From Paenibacillus cookii (GTDB lineage: Bacteria > Bacillota > Bacilli > Paenibacillales > Paenibacillaceae), in assembly GCF_018333375.1 (NCBI RefSeq), contig NZ_BORW01000002.1:248001-312000 (forward strand): a stretch of DNA of 64,000 bases. The letters run 5' to 3'. A model generated the notes under the pieces. The model was not told where the DNA came from, made no database searches, and saw nothing but the letters and a program-made list of their open reading frames with translations. Made by a program: the position numbers and the translations under genes. This document shows, in pieces, positions 50,238-60,219 of this stretch; the first letter of the stretch is position 1; every line of letters begins with the position of its first letter.

Positions 50238-53111
50238 CTATTCCTCCCCGAGCTTCAGCGCCTGCGCGATGCGGATTCGTCTCAGCCGGTACCCCAGAAT
50301 GAGCAGCCCGGTCGCCAGCGTGAACCCAATGATGCCGTACAGCTGCAAATAGTCGCTGAGCTGATATGTAATCGTGAATGGAGGGACTTGTTCTTTGGAC
50401 GCAAACGACATTTCGAAGAGCGGCACGAATTTCATGCTGGTGACGTTGCCGATGAACACGCCGATGAGGACCGCGGCCCCCGACGTGAGCAGCTGTTCGC
50501 TGACGAGCATGCCGATCATTTGCGGGAAAGAGATGCCCATCGCCCGCAAAACCCCGTATTGAAGCGTTCTGCCGGATAAGGTCAAGACCCAGAACAGCAG
50601 GAAACCGATGAAGCTGACCAGCATGGAGATGGCAAATCCGAGCGTCATTACGCCGTTCATTGCCAAACGGAACGGATCGTTCCTGGATTGGACCACCTTC
50701 TGGGTCGCGTCCCGGAGGCTCGTCACCTGCAGCTTCTTCTCCTGCAGCTGCCCGTAGATATCTTCGCTGCTTGTGCCGTCCGCCAGCTTCAGCCATACTT
50801 CGTACGGCTCGACTGCCAGGCGGTTCTGAATCGTGCCCAGATGTCCGACAACGAGATGCGGCTGCTCCGGTTTGCCGCTTCCTTGATCGGACGGCAGCGG
50901 ACTCCAGCTCGGCCAATAATCGATAATGCCGTACACGGTAAACGTCGCCCCGTCCAGACCGTCCCAATACACCCGGATCGGATCGCCGGGCTTCAGCTTG
51001 GCATCCTCCGCAAGCGAACGCGAAATGAGCACGGCCTCCGGATTCGGGGCGATCAGATTCAAGTAGCTGTTGATCGGATGCTGCAGCAGCCCCTCCTTCA
51101 TCCAAGCGGTACTTCCGAAATCCTTCGTGTCGATGCCAAAAAGAGCCGTTTTGCCGTTTTTTTCATTGGTGCCGGCACTGAACCTGGCCTCCTGCTTCTT
51201 GAACACCTTTGCTGTCGCTTGCACACCGTCCAGCTCCTCAAAGGGCTCGAAGGGCGGCTCCGTATATTGAACCCGTTTCTGCACGGTTGTCATTGCCGGC
51301 TCAGACGGAGGCTGCCCTCCCGCCCCCGGGGATACCGGTGGAGGGGCATCGCTTTCCCACTTTGTCGTCAACGCGATGTCCGTGCCGACCGCATACCGAA
51401 CCTTGCTGTCCATGTTGTCGTTGATGGTCCTGGCCGCGTTCGCGCTGAATAGGCCCGTCGCCACCGTCATGATCAGAAACACCTGGATGGTCAAATACTG
51501 CCCGGACGAGCGGCTGATCTGAACGAGCGTATGGTATAGCGCCGGCGGCCATCCGTTTCGGCCCAGCCAATAAACGAGCCGGACGAACCAAGGGTATACC
51601 CGAAGCACCAGCAGGCCGCCTCCAAGCGCAAAGAGGGCCGGCGTCAGGAACAGCAGGGGATCGACCTGCAGGTCGGCAGATCCCAGCGCAAGCCTCCGCA
51701 AATCCTCCTGACGCTGGTTGAAATTGTACAGCAGATAAACTGCCAGGCTGACGAGCACCACATCGAGACCGGTCCTATGCCAGATCGACAGCCGGGTCAG
51801 GCGCGCCGTCTGCTGCTTATGGCTTACGATGCTCACCCGCGTTGCGAGGAAGGCCGGGATCAGGATCAGGATGATCGCCCCCGCCACGGCGGCCGCAGCC
51901 ACCTGGTAGGCGCCGCTCGTCATGCTCACCTTCAGCGCGGAGCGCTGCACGAACTCCAGAAAACCATTGGAAGCGCCAAGCAGTTTCGTAAACCATACGC
52001 CGAGAAACGGTCCGGCGGCCAGCGCGCTCAGACCCAGCAGCAGGCTCTCCAGCAGATAGGCCGCCATAATCTGCAGACGGCTTGCTCCCCGGCTGCGGAG
52101 CACGGAAATCTCCGTTTTTTGCCGGTCGATGATCAGATTGGCGGTCATGTATAAATAGAACGCCAGCATCAGCATGACAGGGGTATACAGCGAAAGCGTC
52201 ATCGTATCGAGCTTATCCTGTTTGCCCTGGTACGATGCGATGGTCGGGCTCGCCGGAATTTTGATTTCGGCTACCCCAAGCTTGCCTTTGAAATAACGCC
52301 GGACCTCCCGGTCCGCCTGGGTGAACGCATCGACCTTGCCCAGCGACAGCTGTTCGTAATTGAGCGCGAGCCGCCATTCCATGCTGGAGACCCTGGCTTT
52401 GCCGCCCTGCGTAAATTCGCGCTCGAACTGCTGGAAAGGGATCAGGAATCCGTCCTCGTTCTCCGTGGTCAGAAACGGCAAATACCGGTCCGCCTCCGGA
52501 TCCGTCTCTGCAATGCCGACCGGGATGACCCGAAAGCGGGTACTTCCGCCATCCTGGGGCTCTACGGTCAGTTCTTCACCAAGCTTCCGCTTGGTCGCCA
52601 ACTGAAACTTCTGCGTGACCAGCGCCTCGATGATCCCGTCCGAACGATCCGCAGGCATCCGCCCCTCGATCAGCCGGACCCGCTTCTCCAGGTCGGACAG
52701 CGACATAAAGCTTCCTAACGTCCTTTGCGATTGCTTCTCTTGGGCGGAAGCATCTGCGCCGTACACCTTCATCTTCTGCGTGAACCGCTGCTGATAGAAC
52801 GACATCGCCTCCAGCCCCGTGCGCTCCGGAATCGTCTTCACGAACCGGTCGGCGCTTTCGACGGCTTCCGTCGTCTTTGCGTCCATGGAGGGTGCCGAGA
52901 CCGTGGTGCTTATTCGGAGATAGCCCGGATACACCCCGTTTGCGGTCTGCACGGACTGCAGCTCCTTCAGTAACGTCCGCTCCAGGATGGCCTGCGAGTA
53001 GAGCGGCATGGAGCTGAACAGGGCCACGCATACGGTAAGGCCGATCCACAAATTCAGCTGCAGCCACTTGTTGTTGGCCATCTTGCGCAGGATCATCGTC
53101 CATAAAGCCAA
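50238..53111 (-). CDS. Large FtsX/MacB-type ABC permease with two FtsX domains
   Basis: A 957-residue inner-membrane protein. An N-terminal helix (LQLNLWIGLTVCVALFSSM) leads into a large extracytoplasmic domain. A first FtsX block lies near 300-450 (MLMLAFYLYMTANLIIDRQK, LSRGASRLQIMAAYLLESL-like), central helices follow, then a second extracytoplasmic domain. A C-terminal FtsX block (GFAISMLVSFIGFLLFWVL, LRAMGISFPQMIGMLVSEQ) closes the protein. Such permeases do not form pores but move by mechanotransmission to expel lipids, peptides or drugs. TTG 53111 lies eight bases after GATGAGG; the ATG at 53132 has no ribosome site. Both ATPases and the fusion protein flank it. Confidence 0.87.
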   Translation of the reverse strand: MALWTMILRKMANNKWLQLNLWIGLTVCVALFSSMPLYSQAILERTLLKELQSVQTANGVYPGYLRISTTVSAPSMDAKTTEAVESADRFVKTIPERTGLEAMSFYQQRFTQKMKVYGADASAQEKQSQRTLGSFMSLSDLEKRVRLIEGRMPADRSDGIIEALVTQKFQLATKRKLGEELTVEPQDGGSTRFRVIPVGIAETDPEADRYLPFLTTENEDGFLIPFQQFEREFTQGGKARVSSMEWRLALNYEQLSLGKVDAFTQADREVRRYFKGKLGVAEIKIPASPTIASYQGKQDKLDTMTLSLYTPVMLMLAFYLYMTANLIIDRQKTEISVLRSRGASRLQIMAAYLLESLLLGLSALAAGPFLGVWFTKLLGASNGFLEFVQRSALKVSMTSGAYQVAAAAVAGAIILILIPAFLATRVSIVSHKQQTARLTRLSIWHRTGLDVVLVSLAVYLLYNFNQRQEDLRRLALGSADLQVDPLLFLTPALFALGGGLLVLRVYPWFVRLVYWLGRNGWPPALYHTLVQISRSSGQYLTIQVFLIMTVATGLFSANAARTINDNMDSKVRYAVGTDIALTTKWESDAPPPVSPGAGGQPPSEPAMTTVQKRVQYTEPPFEPFEELDGVQATAKVFKKQEARFSAGTNEKNGKTALFGIDTKDFGSTAWMKEGLLQHPINSYLNLIAPNPEAVLISRSLAEDAKLKPGDPIRVYWDGLDGATFTVYGIIDYWPSWSPLPSDQGSGKPEQPHLVVGHLGTIQNRLAVEPYEVWLKLADGTSSEDIYGQLQEKKLQVTSLRDATQKVVQSRNDPFRLAMNGVMTLGFAISMLVSFIGFLLFWVLTLSGRTLQYGVLRAMGISFPQMIGMLVSEQLLTSGAAVLIGVFIGNVTSMKFVPLFEMSFASKEQVPPFTITYQLSDYLQLYGIIGFTLATGLLILGYRLRRIRIAQALKLGEE

Positions 53112-53163
53112 ATCATACACCTCATCCCTCATGCCCGGCCGGACCGGGCTGTAGCTCTTTACG

Positions 53164-54222
53164 TTAATTGTTCAGGATGACCTTCTGGCCTTCCTCCAGT
53201 CCTTTGACGATCTCGACTTCCGTCGGCGTCGTCAATCCGATCTCGATGTCAACCTCCTTGCGGCGGTCTCCTTCGGCGATCTGAACATAGGAACGCCCCA
53301 TATAGGAGCGGATGGCAGAGCGGGGCACAATGATCGCGTTATCCCGCTTTTGTAGCTCAATCGTCAGCTCGGCGCTGTCGCCGACCTTGACGTCGCCCGG
53401 GGCGTTGTCCATACTCATGAAGATCGTTACCCCGTTCTTTTCGGCCTTCGTACTGTCTGCGGCAGCCGGCAAATTCGAAGGGGACTGGAGGACCTTCCCT
53501 TTATAGTCCTTGCCTTTATACTTAAGGCTGACGGGCATCCCGGCCTTGACCGGGTTCAGATCCTTGCTGTCCGCCGCAACGTACGTCAGCTGCACTTTGT
53601 TCGGGTCGGAGACGGTGATGATCGCTTGATAAGCGTTCACGTTGTCTCCCGCATTCAGCTTCTCGACGAACGTCACCGTTCCCGAAACGGGAGCGTACAA
53701 GCGCGATTGCCCCAGCCTGGCCTTCATCTCCTGCAGCGACATCCGCTCGCGCTCCAGGTCGATTTCCTTGAGCCGCAGGTCGACGGCGCCGGCGCCAGCC
53801 TCGCGCGCCTGGTCGTACAGCAGCTGGGCGCGCTCTACATTCAGCTGCTGCAGGCGAACCTGAAAATCCAGGTCGCCCGTCTCCAGCTCGGCCAGCAGAT
53901 CGCCCGCCTTCACGGACTGGCCCAACGTCACCTGAATCGATTTCAGTCTCCCGCCCAGATCCTTGAAGGACAGCGCTTCGGATTGGGCCGACACGAAATA
54001 AGCCGTCCCCTTCAGGAAGGTCTGAATTTTTCCGCGGCTGGCCTGCACGACGTTAAACTGTTCTTTGGCCGGCTCGACCAAAGGCGGCTGCAGCGTTTCC
54101 GGTTCGACCGGCAGGAGCGAACAGCCCGAAAGCAGCATCAGCGCCGTCAGCAGCGCGGCGATTCGGCGCAAGCGACGGTCTTTGTTAGATAAGGGGAGAT
54201 TCGTTCGTTGTCTGCGATACAA
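53164..54222 (-). CDS. MacA/HlyD-type membrane fusion lipoprotein
   Basis: A 352-residue adaptor. A lipobox LLSGC (about Cys34) anchors it. The two lipoyl-like halves are visible in LKSIQVTLGQSVKAGDLLAEL and LYAPVSGTVTFVEKLNAGDNV, with a helical hairpin between them (LDFQVRLQQLNVERAQLLYD). The C-terminal barrel ends IGLTTPTEVEIVKGLEEGQ. GGAGG sits immediately before an ATG (54231), too close to serve it, and nine bases before TTG 54222, which is therefore chosen. The start lies inside the upstream ATPase gene by about 38 bases, so the pair is co-translated. Confidence 0.85.
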   Translation of the reverse strand: MYRRQRTNLPLSNKDRRLRRIAALLTALMLLSGCSLLPVEPETLQPPLVEPAKEQFNVVQASRGKIQTFLKGTAYFVSAQSEALSFKDLGGRLKSIQVTLGQSVKAGDLLAELETGDLDFQVRLQQLNVERAQLLYDQAREAGAGAVDLRLKEIDLERERMSLQEMKARLGQSRLYAPVSGTVTFVEKLNAGDNVNAYQAIITVSDPNKVQLTYVAADSKDLNPVKAGMPVSLKYKGKDYKGKVLQSPSNLPAAADSTKAEKNGVTIFMSMDNAPGDVKVGDSAELTIELQKRDNAIIVPRSAIRSYMGRSYVQIAEGDRRKEVDIEIGLTTPTEVEIVKGLEEGQKVILNN

Positions 54223-54916
54223 TAGTTCCATCCTCCAATGCGATAACGTGATCGACAAGCTCCATCATGCCGGGGTCATGCGTCGTGAGAACGACCGTCA
54301 TCCCCGACTCTTTCACCAGCTCGCGAAAAATGCGGACGACCTGCAGCCCCATCTTGCTGTCCAGCTCGGCGGTCGGCTCATCCGCAATCAGCAGGACGGG
54401 CTGGTGGACGATCGCGCGGGCAATGGCTACGCGCTGCTGTTCGCCGCCTGACAGCTCGGACGGCCGGTGCTTCATCCGCTCCCGCATGCCGACGCGGTCA
54501 AGCGCATCCTCCACCGCATCCCGTTTCCCCTTCAGTCCCGCGATACGCAGCCCGAATTCGACGTTCTCGTAAGCCGACATCAGCGGCATCAAACCATAGG
54601 ACTGGAACACAAGGCCGATCTCCCTGCGCCGGATCTGGCTGCGTTCGGAGCCGGATAATCCGGTGATTTCCCTTCCTTTGAAATACACCTGCCCCTCCGT
54701 CGGATCGTCCAATGCGCTCAGGATGTTCAATAACGTCGTCTTTCCGGAACCCGAGCGCCCCCTCAAAGCCACGATCGTTCCAGGCGGAATATTCAGATCG
54801 ATATTCTCCAAAGCGGTCACGGCCGTATTCCCCCTGCCAAAGATCCGTTTGATCCCGCATGCCCGCAGAATCGGTCCGGTGCCCGAATCATTCATTACCG
54901 TCTCCATCGTGTTCAT
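54185..54916 (-). CDS. ABC transporter ATP-binding protein (MacB/LolD type)
   Basis: A 243-residue ATPase with Walker A LRGRSGSGKTTLLN, the signature LSGGEQQRVAIARAI, Walker B VLLIADEPTAELD and switch His in LTTHDPGMMELVD. It is the first gene of the operon: ATPase, fusion protein, large permease, second ATPase. ATG 54916 follows AAGGAGG. It pairs with the FtsX-type permease to expel a substrate that cannot be named from sequence. Confidence 0.93.
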   Translation of the reverse strand: MNTMETVMNDSGTGPILRACGIKRIFGRGNTAVTALENIDLNIPPGTIVALRGRSGSGKTTLLNILSALDDPTEGQVYFKGREITGLSGSERSQIRRREIGLVFQSYGLMPLMSAYENVEFGLRIAGLKGKRDAVEDALDRVGMRERMKHRPSELSGGEQQRVAIARAIVHQPVLLIADEPTAELDSKMGLQVVRIFRELVKESGMTVVLTTHDPGMMELVDHVIALEDGTIVSQTTNESPLI

Positions 54917-55184
54917 TGCACTCGCCTCCTTCGATATGGCCCGATTCGATATATTTCAGCGTCAAAGCCGCAGCCGGATGGATTGTATGCGAACCAATAC
55001 AAAGCGCAGGCGCCTTCACAACCCCATTTTAGCGCTTTCATTTCGAACGAAATACCCGTTGATTCCCGTTCGTTTACCTGAGAAAACCTAGAATTATGCT
55101 GGTTGCAGGCTTAGCGGCTTCTATTGCAAGGATCGGATACCGGCTCCTGGAATGATCTTTCCGACCGCGAGGCAGCGAAGGTCC
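54917..55184. promoter_or_regulatory. Upstream region of the ABC operon with inverted repeat and cre-like site
   Basis: No gene is seen in this stretch. TTGTAT and ATACAA (54983-55002) form an inverted repeat with an 8-base spacer. TGAAAGCGCTAAAA (minus strand, 55027-55040) matches the CcpA site consensus at all but one position. No convincing -35/-10 pair was found. Confidence 0.35.
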
Positions 55185-55227
55185 AATAAAAAAAGAATGC
55201 AGCCCGTTAAATCGGACGGCATTCTTT
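55185..55227 (-). terminator. Terminator of the GH43-CBM6 gene
   Basis: On the minus strand AAAGAATGC pairs with GCATTCTTT, with further CCG/CGG pairing inside, and is followed by a run of seven T. Confidence 0.85.
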
Positions 55228-55264
55228 CCATGGCACAACATGACAAACGTTCATCCCGGCTTGC

Positions 55265-56698
55265 TTACCTAAATTGCCAATCCCCTAACCGGAACAACTC
55301 GGTGTCCGGCTTTCCTTTGAAGATCAGGAACAAATCATGAACGCCCTCCGCACCGCTGACGGGCGTCGTCACCTCGCTCCACTGTCCGCCGGTCGAAGGC
55401 ACCTGAAGCGTACCAATCCGTGGGCCTTCAGGACTGTCCAAGCGAAGCTCAATGACTCCCCCGTCATTCATGCACGACACGGATGCGGCAAACGCGGAGG
55501 CCCCGGCGCCGAAATCAACGCCGGACACGGCCGTCCAATCGCCATGATGGATATCCGCCAAGACCATAAGCGGCCCGTCCTGTCCCCCTCCATCAGGCTG
55601 GAATGGCCGCACGTTCACACCCGCGCACCAAGCAATCGTCTCCGCCCCGACGCGGGCATACGGATTCAGCGGCTTGATCTGCTTAGCGCCGACCATGTCC
55701 GCTTCGATGGGGAGAATCGCTCCCTCTTCGTCCATGAACACTTGGTTCAGATGAGTGGACCGATATCCCTTCTGCACGCCCATGGCCTTCGATAAGGTCT
55801 GCGCGTGATAAGCAATATACCAATTTTCATGAAATTGGAAAATGGCATGATGGTTATTCCCGCTGACACCGAAAAAATGGCCGGGATTTTTAAGGATCGA
55901 TCCCTGGTACGTCCAGGGTCCCATCGGGCCGGTGCTGGTCATATAGGCAATCTCTCCCGCCGGGGGGCTCCCTTCCGGCCGTATCCCATCGTAGAAGTTG
56001 GAGCAATACGAAAAGTAATACGTGCCGTCCTTCTTATGTATGCCGGCATCCTCGAACATAAACGGAGCCGGGATCGGCTCGGCTTCGCCGACCACGCTGA
56101 TCATGTCGTCACCCAGCCGCATCACGCGGGCGGTCCCCGGGCTCTCATGCTCTCCTTCCGGCACGCCGCCGCCGAAGTATATATATCCCTTGCCGTCTTC
56201 GTCCACCAGGACGGCCGGGTCGAAGAGCCATACGACGCCTTGAACGCCCGGCGTATCCCTTGCGATCAGCGGCCTCCCGATCGGATCGACCCACGGCCCG
56301 GTCGGACTGTCGCTCGTCAGCACGCCGATGCCGCTGGCGTTGTTGGCAAAGTACAGGAAGAAACGGTCTTTGCCGTCTATTCTTTTGTGGGCCGCAGCCG
56401 GCGCCCAGGATTGCGTCGCCCATTTGGCCGCTCCTTCCGGACCTGCGACTTGAATGACGCCATGGTCCGTCCAGTTCGCGAGATCATCCGAGGAAATCAC
56501 CGATATGCGGTTTATGGTGCTGTAGCTGTTCTCCTTGACCTCTCCTTGCTCGTCGTACTCCAATACGTCGTCCGTATTATAGAGGTATACGCGCCCGTTG
56601 AACACAAGCACATAGGGGTCGGCCCCGAACTTATGGGCGACAAGCGGATTTCCGTTTTGCGGCAGTTTGCCGATCGGTGCATGAACGACTTCATTCAT
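55265..56698 (-). CDS. GH43 arabinoxylan arabinofuranosidase with C-terminal CBM6-like module
   Basis: A 477-residue intracellular enzyme. The GH43 propeller acids are in HKFGADPYVLVFNGRVYLYN, VVWLFDPAVLVDEDG and MFEDAGIHKKDGTYYF. From about residue 340 a CBM6-like sandwich follows (WTAVSGVDFGAGASAFAASVS, GVIELRLDSPEGPRIGTL, HDLFLIFKG). The layout resembles XynD-type arabinofuranohydrolases that remove arabinose from arabinoxylan, but without a signal peptide. GGGAG lies eleven bases before ATG 56698. The gene has its own terminator and lies 130 bp after the YesN regulator gene in the same direction. Confidence 0.92.
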   Translation of the reverse strand: MNEVVHAPIGKLPQNGNPLVAHKFGADPYVLVFNGRVYLYNTDDVLEYDEQGEVKENSYSTINRISVISSDDLANWTDHGVIQVAGPEGAAKWATQSWAPAAAHKRIDGKDRFFLYFANNASGIGVLTSDSPTGPWVDPIGRPLIARDTPGVQGVVWLFDPAVLVDEDGKGYIYFGGGVPEGEHESPGTARVMRLGDDMISVVGEAEPIPAPFMFEDAGIHKKDGTYYFSYCSNFYDGIRPEGSPPAGEIAYMTSTGPMGPWTYQGSILKNPGHFFGVSGNNHHAIFQFHENWYIAYHAQTLSKAMGVQKGYRSTHLNQVFMDEEGAILPIEADMVGAKQIKPLNPYARVGAETIAWCAGVNVRPFQPDGGGQDGPLMVLADIHHGDWTAVSGVDFGAGASAFAASVSCMNDGGVIELRLDSPEGPRIGTLQVPSTGGQWSEVTTPVSGAEGVHDLFLIFKGKPDTELFRLGDWQFR

Positions 56699-56828
56699 TT
56701 TTGCGTCAACTCCCGTTATTCAGCATTTTTAGTCTTTAACCCAACTCTCTTAAAAGCGTAAAGCTTGCGCTCCGCGGGAACAACCCGTCTAATCCGTCCG
56801 GATTACCCCCCAAACTCTAGTCAGACCG

Positions 56829-58460
56829 TCAATTCAAAGACAGCGTATCCCGGTATTCCTGCGGCGTAAGCCCCGTCGCCTTTTTGAAAAAGCGGGTGAA
56901 CGAATGGGCCGCCTCGTAACCGACGGATAATGCCACCTCCCGCACTTTCAAATCGTTGTCCCGCAGCATCTCCTTGGCTTTCTTCACGCGGCATTTGTCG
57001 ATAAAATCGGATAAATTGATTCCTTTTTCCTGCTTGAAAAACCGTGACAAATACGACGGGTTGAAATAATGGATTTCCGCGAGGCGCACCAGAGACAAAT
57101 CTTCGCTCAAGTGTTCCTCGACGTACTCGCAAATCCGGTCGACGATCAGCGAGGCCCTGTCCCTCTCCTGCGTTTGTTTGCTTTGAAAAATGGATTCCGC
57201 GACGCGCTTGAGGTAACCGAACGCCGCTTCCATCGTGGGATGATCGTTTAGCCGCATCAATTGCCCGGCATCGTCGATTCGGCCGTGCATTCCCATACGG
57301 CCTATGCAGGAATGAAGCATCAACGCGACCGTATAATACGTTTCAATCGTTAACTGTACATTTCCGCTCATTTTCAGCGCGTTGCCCGCCACCTCTTCAA
57401 GCTCCTGAAGAAACTCCTCGTTTCTGCCCGATTCCAGATAAGCCCTCAGCACTTCCGCCTTTTGACTGTCCGCAAAGCTTTCTTTGCCGGCCAATCCATC
57501 GAGCGGCTCGAAGCCGTCGCGCACAATGATGGCGCCCCCGCTGCCGATCCTTAGCTGCTGCAGCTCCCGCAGCCTTTCGTACTGCCTCGTCAAGCATTCC
57601 CATCTGCATGCTTCGCAGCTCAGCGTCCATCCGATGGTCAACCCAAGAGAACCGAGACATGATTCCTGAATCATCTCCAGCGTCCCCTCCACGAAACGGA
57701 TAAAATGGCTGTCAAGCCTGCCTTCGGCCCGCCCAGACGGTTGAAGGAACCAAAAAAGGTCGCCGTGCTTATCGATGATCCCCATGCTTCGGGCCCTATC
57801 CGAAAAATAGGTGTCCCAGGCCATTCTGACGGAGGACAGGATTTCGGATCTTTCGGTATACGTCCTGCCCTCCGGGTACGAAATGCGGCCAAGGACCAGC
57901 ACGACCGGCTGGGCAGGGTCGAGTCCGATGTCCAGCTTGCCGAATTCGCGGACCATCACCCCCGCATCCCTGCACAAAACACGGCTGTTCTGAAGAAGAT
58001 GCCTCATATAGTCGCCCTGCGCCATGAACCGGTACGCAAGCAGCTGCTCGCGGGATTGTTCCAGCAGCAGGCTGTCATGACGAGCACGGTCCATTTCGTC
58101 CAGGACCGCCTGCACGGTGTCGATCACCTTGCCGTACCCTTCCGTCTTCAACACATAACGGACATTCGTCATTTGGATGGCACGGTACGCATATTCGAAT
58201 TCGCTGTGCCCGGTCAAGAACACCACCCTGCATCTCGGCCAGTACTTCTGAATTTCTTCGGATAATTCCAGGCCGTTCATGCCGGGCATGGCAATATCCG
58301 TCAAGACGATATCGATTCTCGTACGCGACATCCAGCCCAGCGCTTCTTTGGCGGAATAAGCTTTGCACACGTCGAGCCGCTCCGGATGATATCGATTGAA
58401 CACTTCATACAGTCCGTCCGTAATGATGTCTTCATCGTCAACGATCAGCAGTCTATACAT
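56829..58460 (-). CDS. YesN-type response regulator (REC-AraC)
   Basis: A 543-residue regulator. The receiver domain is intact: VDDED, acceptor Asp55 in LTDIAMPG, Thr in VVFLTGHSEFEY and Lys in RYVLKTEG. A long middle region of about 300 residues leads to the C-terminal AraC domain (LVRLAEIHYFNPSYLSRFFK, VREVALSVGYEAAHSFTRFF, GLTPQEYR). ATG 58460 follows GGGAGGAG. Its start overlaps the kinase stop by eight bases. With the YesM-type kinase it forms a pair that probably controls xylan genes nearby, including the GH43 gene downstream and xynC upstream. Confidence 0.94.
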   Translation of the reverse strand: MYRLLIVDDEDIITDGLYEVFNRYHPERLDVCKAYSAKEALGWMSRTRIDIVLTDIAMPGMNGLELSEEIQKYWPRCRVVFLTGHSEFEYAYRAIQMTNVRYVLKTEGYGKVIDTVQAVLDEMDRARHDSLLLEQSREQLLAYRFMAQGDYMRHLLQNSRVLCRDAGVMVREFGKLDIGLDPAQPVVLVLGRISYPEGRTYTERSEILSSVRMAWDTYFSDRARSMGIIDKHGDLFWFLQPSGRAEGRLDSHFIRFVEGTLEMIQESCLGSLGLTIGWTLSCEACRWECLTRQYERLRELQQLRIGSGGAIIVRDGFEPLDGLAGKESFADSQKAEVLRAYLESGRNEEFLQELEEVAGNALKMSGNVQLTIETYYTVALMLHSCIGRMGMHGRIDDAGQLMRLNDHPTMEAAFGYLKRVAESIFQSKQTQERDRASLIVDRICEYVEEHLSEDLSLVRLAEIHYFNPSYLSRFFKQEKGINLSDFIDKCRVKKAKEMLRDNDLKVREVALSVGYEAAHSFTRFFKKATGLTPQEYRDTLSLN

Positions 58461-60201
58461 CCCCGCTCTCCTCCCTGAATTTGATTCGTATGGCGGCCTC
58501 AAGCCCGCCAAGCTTGCTTCTCGACAAAAACAGTCCGCTGCCTTCTCCGTAAGTGAGCAGGATTCGCCGGTGGATGTTCATGATCCCCGTCATTTCATGG
58601 GATTCGGCAGGACCTGATACCCGATGCTGAAGGGCTTCGAGCCCGGCATCGTCGATGCTGTCCCCGTTATCCTCCACCTTGATGAGACATTCCGCGTCGG
58701 TATGTTCAAACGTGACGCGAAGGAACCCTTCGTTCGGCATGTTCTCCAGACTGTGTTCATAGGCGTTTTCGATCATCGGTTGGACGATCAATCTCGGCAC
58801 CTTGATGCGCCGCATGGCCTCCGGCAATTCGTCGAATTGGACGCGGATGCGCCGGGAGAACCGGAGCTGCTGGATTTCCGTATACATTCTCGCATGCTTG
58901 ATTTCTTCCGACAGCGTGACGTGGTCCTCGCCGTTGCGGGCGATGAACCGGTAATATTCGCCGAGCATGATCGTGAACTGCTCGATCCGGTCGGTGTCGC
59001 CCGTCTTGGCCAGCGAGTTCAGGATAAAAAAGCTGTTATACAGAAAATGCGGTTTGATTTGCGACTGCAGCTGCTTCAGTTCCGCCTTCTGCATCATCAA
59101 TTTCTGTTTGAAATCTTGGTCGATCAAGGTCTGAAGTTTGACGAGCATCTGATTAAACCGGTCATATAAATAGCCGAATTCATCCTTTTGCTCATGGCGG
59201 ATCGGAATATCAAGAGTCCCGCCCTCCATTCTGCGAAAGCTTTGGACGAGCGAAAGGAGCGGGCGATGAACGTAACGGTAAGTGGAAAAGGCATACACGA
59301 CGATTGCAAAAACCGAAGTTACCGCGAATACCCATGCCCATAAATTGAATTTGATCAGCGGCCTCCTCACCGTTCCTTCCGGTAAGTACGATACGAGGGA
59401 GAGGCCCAGCTTGTCGGAATGGGCGATGTTGAAATGGTATTCCCTTCCGCCGATATCGAGCAGCATCGTGCTGTCATCCAAGTCCTTGGCCGCCTTGATC
59501 CATTCCTCCGGCAATCCCTGCGGCGTGCCCGTGCTGGATAAAGTGAATCCCGCCGCCTCCGCGATCAGAATTGATCCGCTTTCGGGATACGCGCCGAGCG
59601 GTCCCATGGAATCCTTCAGCTTGTCGTTATCCAATTCGATTTGAACGAGATACAGCGGATCCTCGTCATTTTTTCCGCCGTACTTCGACGCCGTCAGCTG
59701 AAGCGAATCGCCCTGCCGGACCAGCCGGCTGCCGCTTCGTTCGCCGATGGATCGTATTTCTTCATATCTTTGCCTGTCCAGGGCGCGAACGGCGTTGCTT
59801 GCCGAAATCGTTTTATCGATCGAATGAATATGGACATAAATATCTTTAATATACGGGCTGCTGTTTTTTATGGAGGTCAGACGATGGAGCAAATAATTAA
59901 CGCTGGACCTTTTCTCCGCGCTGTCCATCTTCTCCCACGTGACGGCGATTTTATGAAGCTCGCTTTCCTGCAAAATATCGAACTGCTGAATTTCCAGCCA
60001 TTCGATTTCCCGGTTCAGCCCCTCGAGATAGGACGACAGCTGCGCCAGCGCATTTCTGGATATTTCTTCGCTTGCGTTTTTATAGCTCCAATTGTACAAA
60101 TAAACGCCGAGCAGAATGATCGGGAGGATCACCACCACATACATCAGGACAAGCCTGGCCAGAATGGTATGACGCAATGAATTCACGGGAATCCTTATCA
60201 A
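58453..60201 (-). CDS. YesM-type sensor histidine kinase
   Basis: A 582-residue membrane kinase. Helices lie at about 13-35 and 284-306 and enclose an extracytoplasmic Cache-like sensor. A HAMP linker (309-360) follows, then the His_kinase domain with QIKPHFLYNS (His385) and the ATPase with the N box MIENAYEHSL. The G1 box reads VEDNGDSIDD rather than DNGxG, a mild departure. TTG 60201 follows GGAGG. It lies 18 bp after the binding-protein gene and overlaps the regulator, so SBP, kinase and regulator form one unit. An extracellular sugar or sugar-loaded binding protein is the likely signal. Confidence 0.93.
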   Translation of the reverse strand: MIRIPVNSLRHTILARLVLMYVVVILPIILLGVYLYNWSYKNASEEISRNALAQLSSYLEGLNREIEWLEIQQFDILQESELHKIAVTWEKMDSAEKRSSVNYLLHRLTSIKNSSPYIKDIYVHIHSIDKTISASNAVRALDRQRYEEIRSIGERSGSRLVRQGDSLQLTASKYGGKNDEDPLYLVQIELDNDKLKDSMGPLGAYPESGSILIAEAAGFTLSSTGTPQGLPEEWIKAAKDLDDSTMLLDIGGREYHFNIAHSDKLGLSLVSYLPEGTVRRPLIKFNLWAWVFAVTSVFAIVVYAFSTYRYVHRPLLSLVQSFRRMEGGTLDIPIRHEQKDEFGYLYDRFNQMLVKLQTLIDQDFKQKLMMQKAELKQLQSQIKPHFLYNSFFILNSLAKTGDTDRIEQFTIMLGEYYRFIARNGEDHVTLSEEIKHARMYTEIQQLRFSRRIRVQFDELPEAMRRIKVPRLIVQPMIENAYEHSLENMPNEGFLRVTFEHTDAECLIKVEDNGDSIDDAGLEALQHRVSGPAESHEMTGIMNIHRRILLTYGEGSGLFLSRSKLGGLEAAIRIKFREESGDV

Positions 60202-60219
60202 TTTAACGCCTCCGATGCA

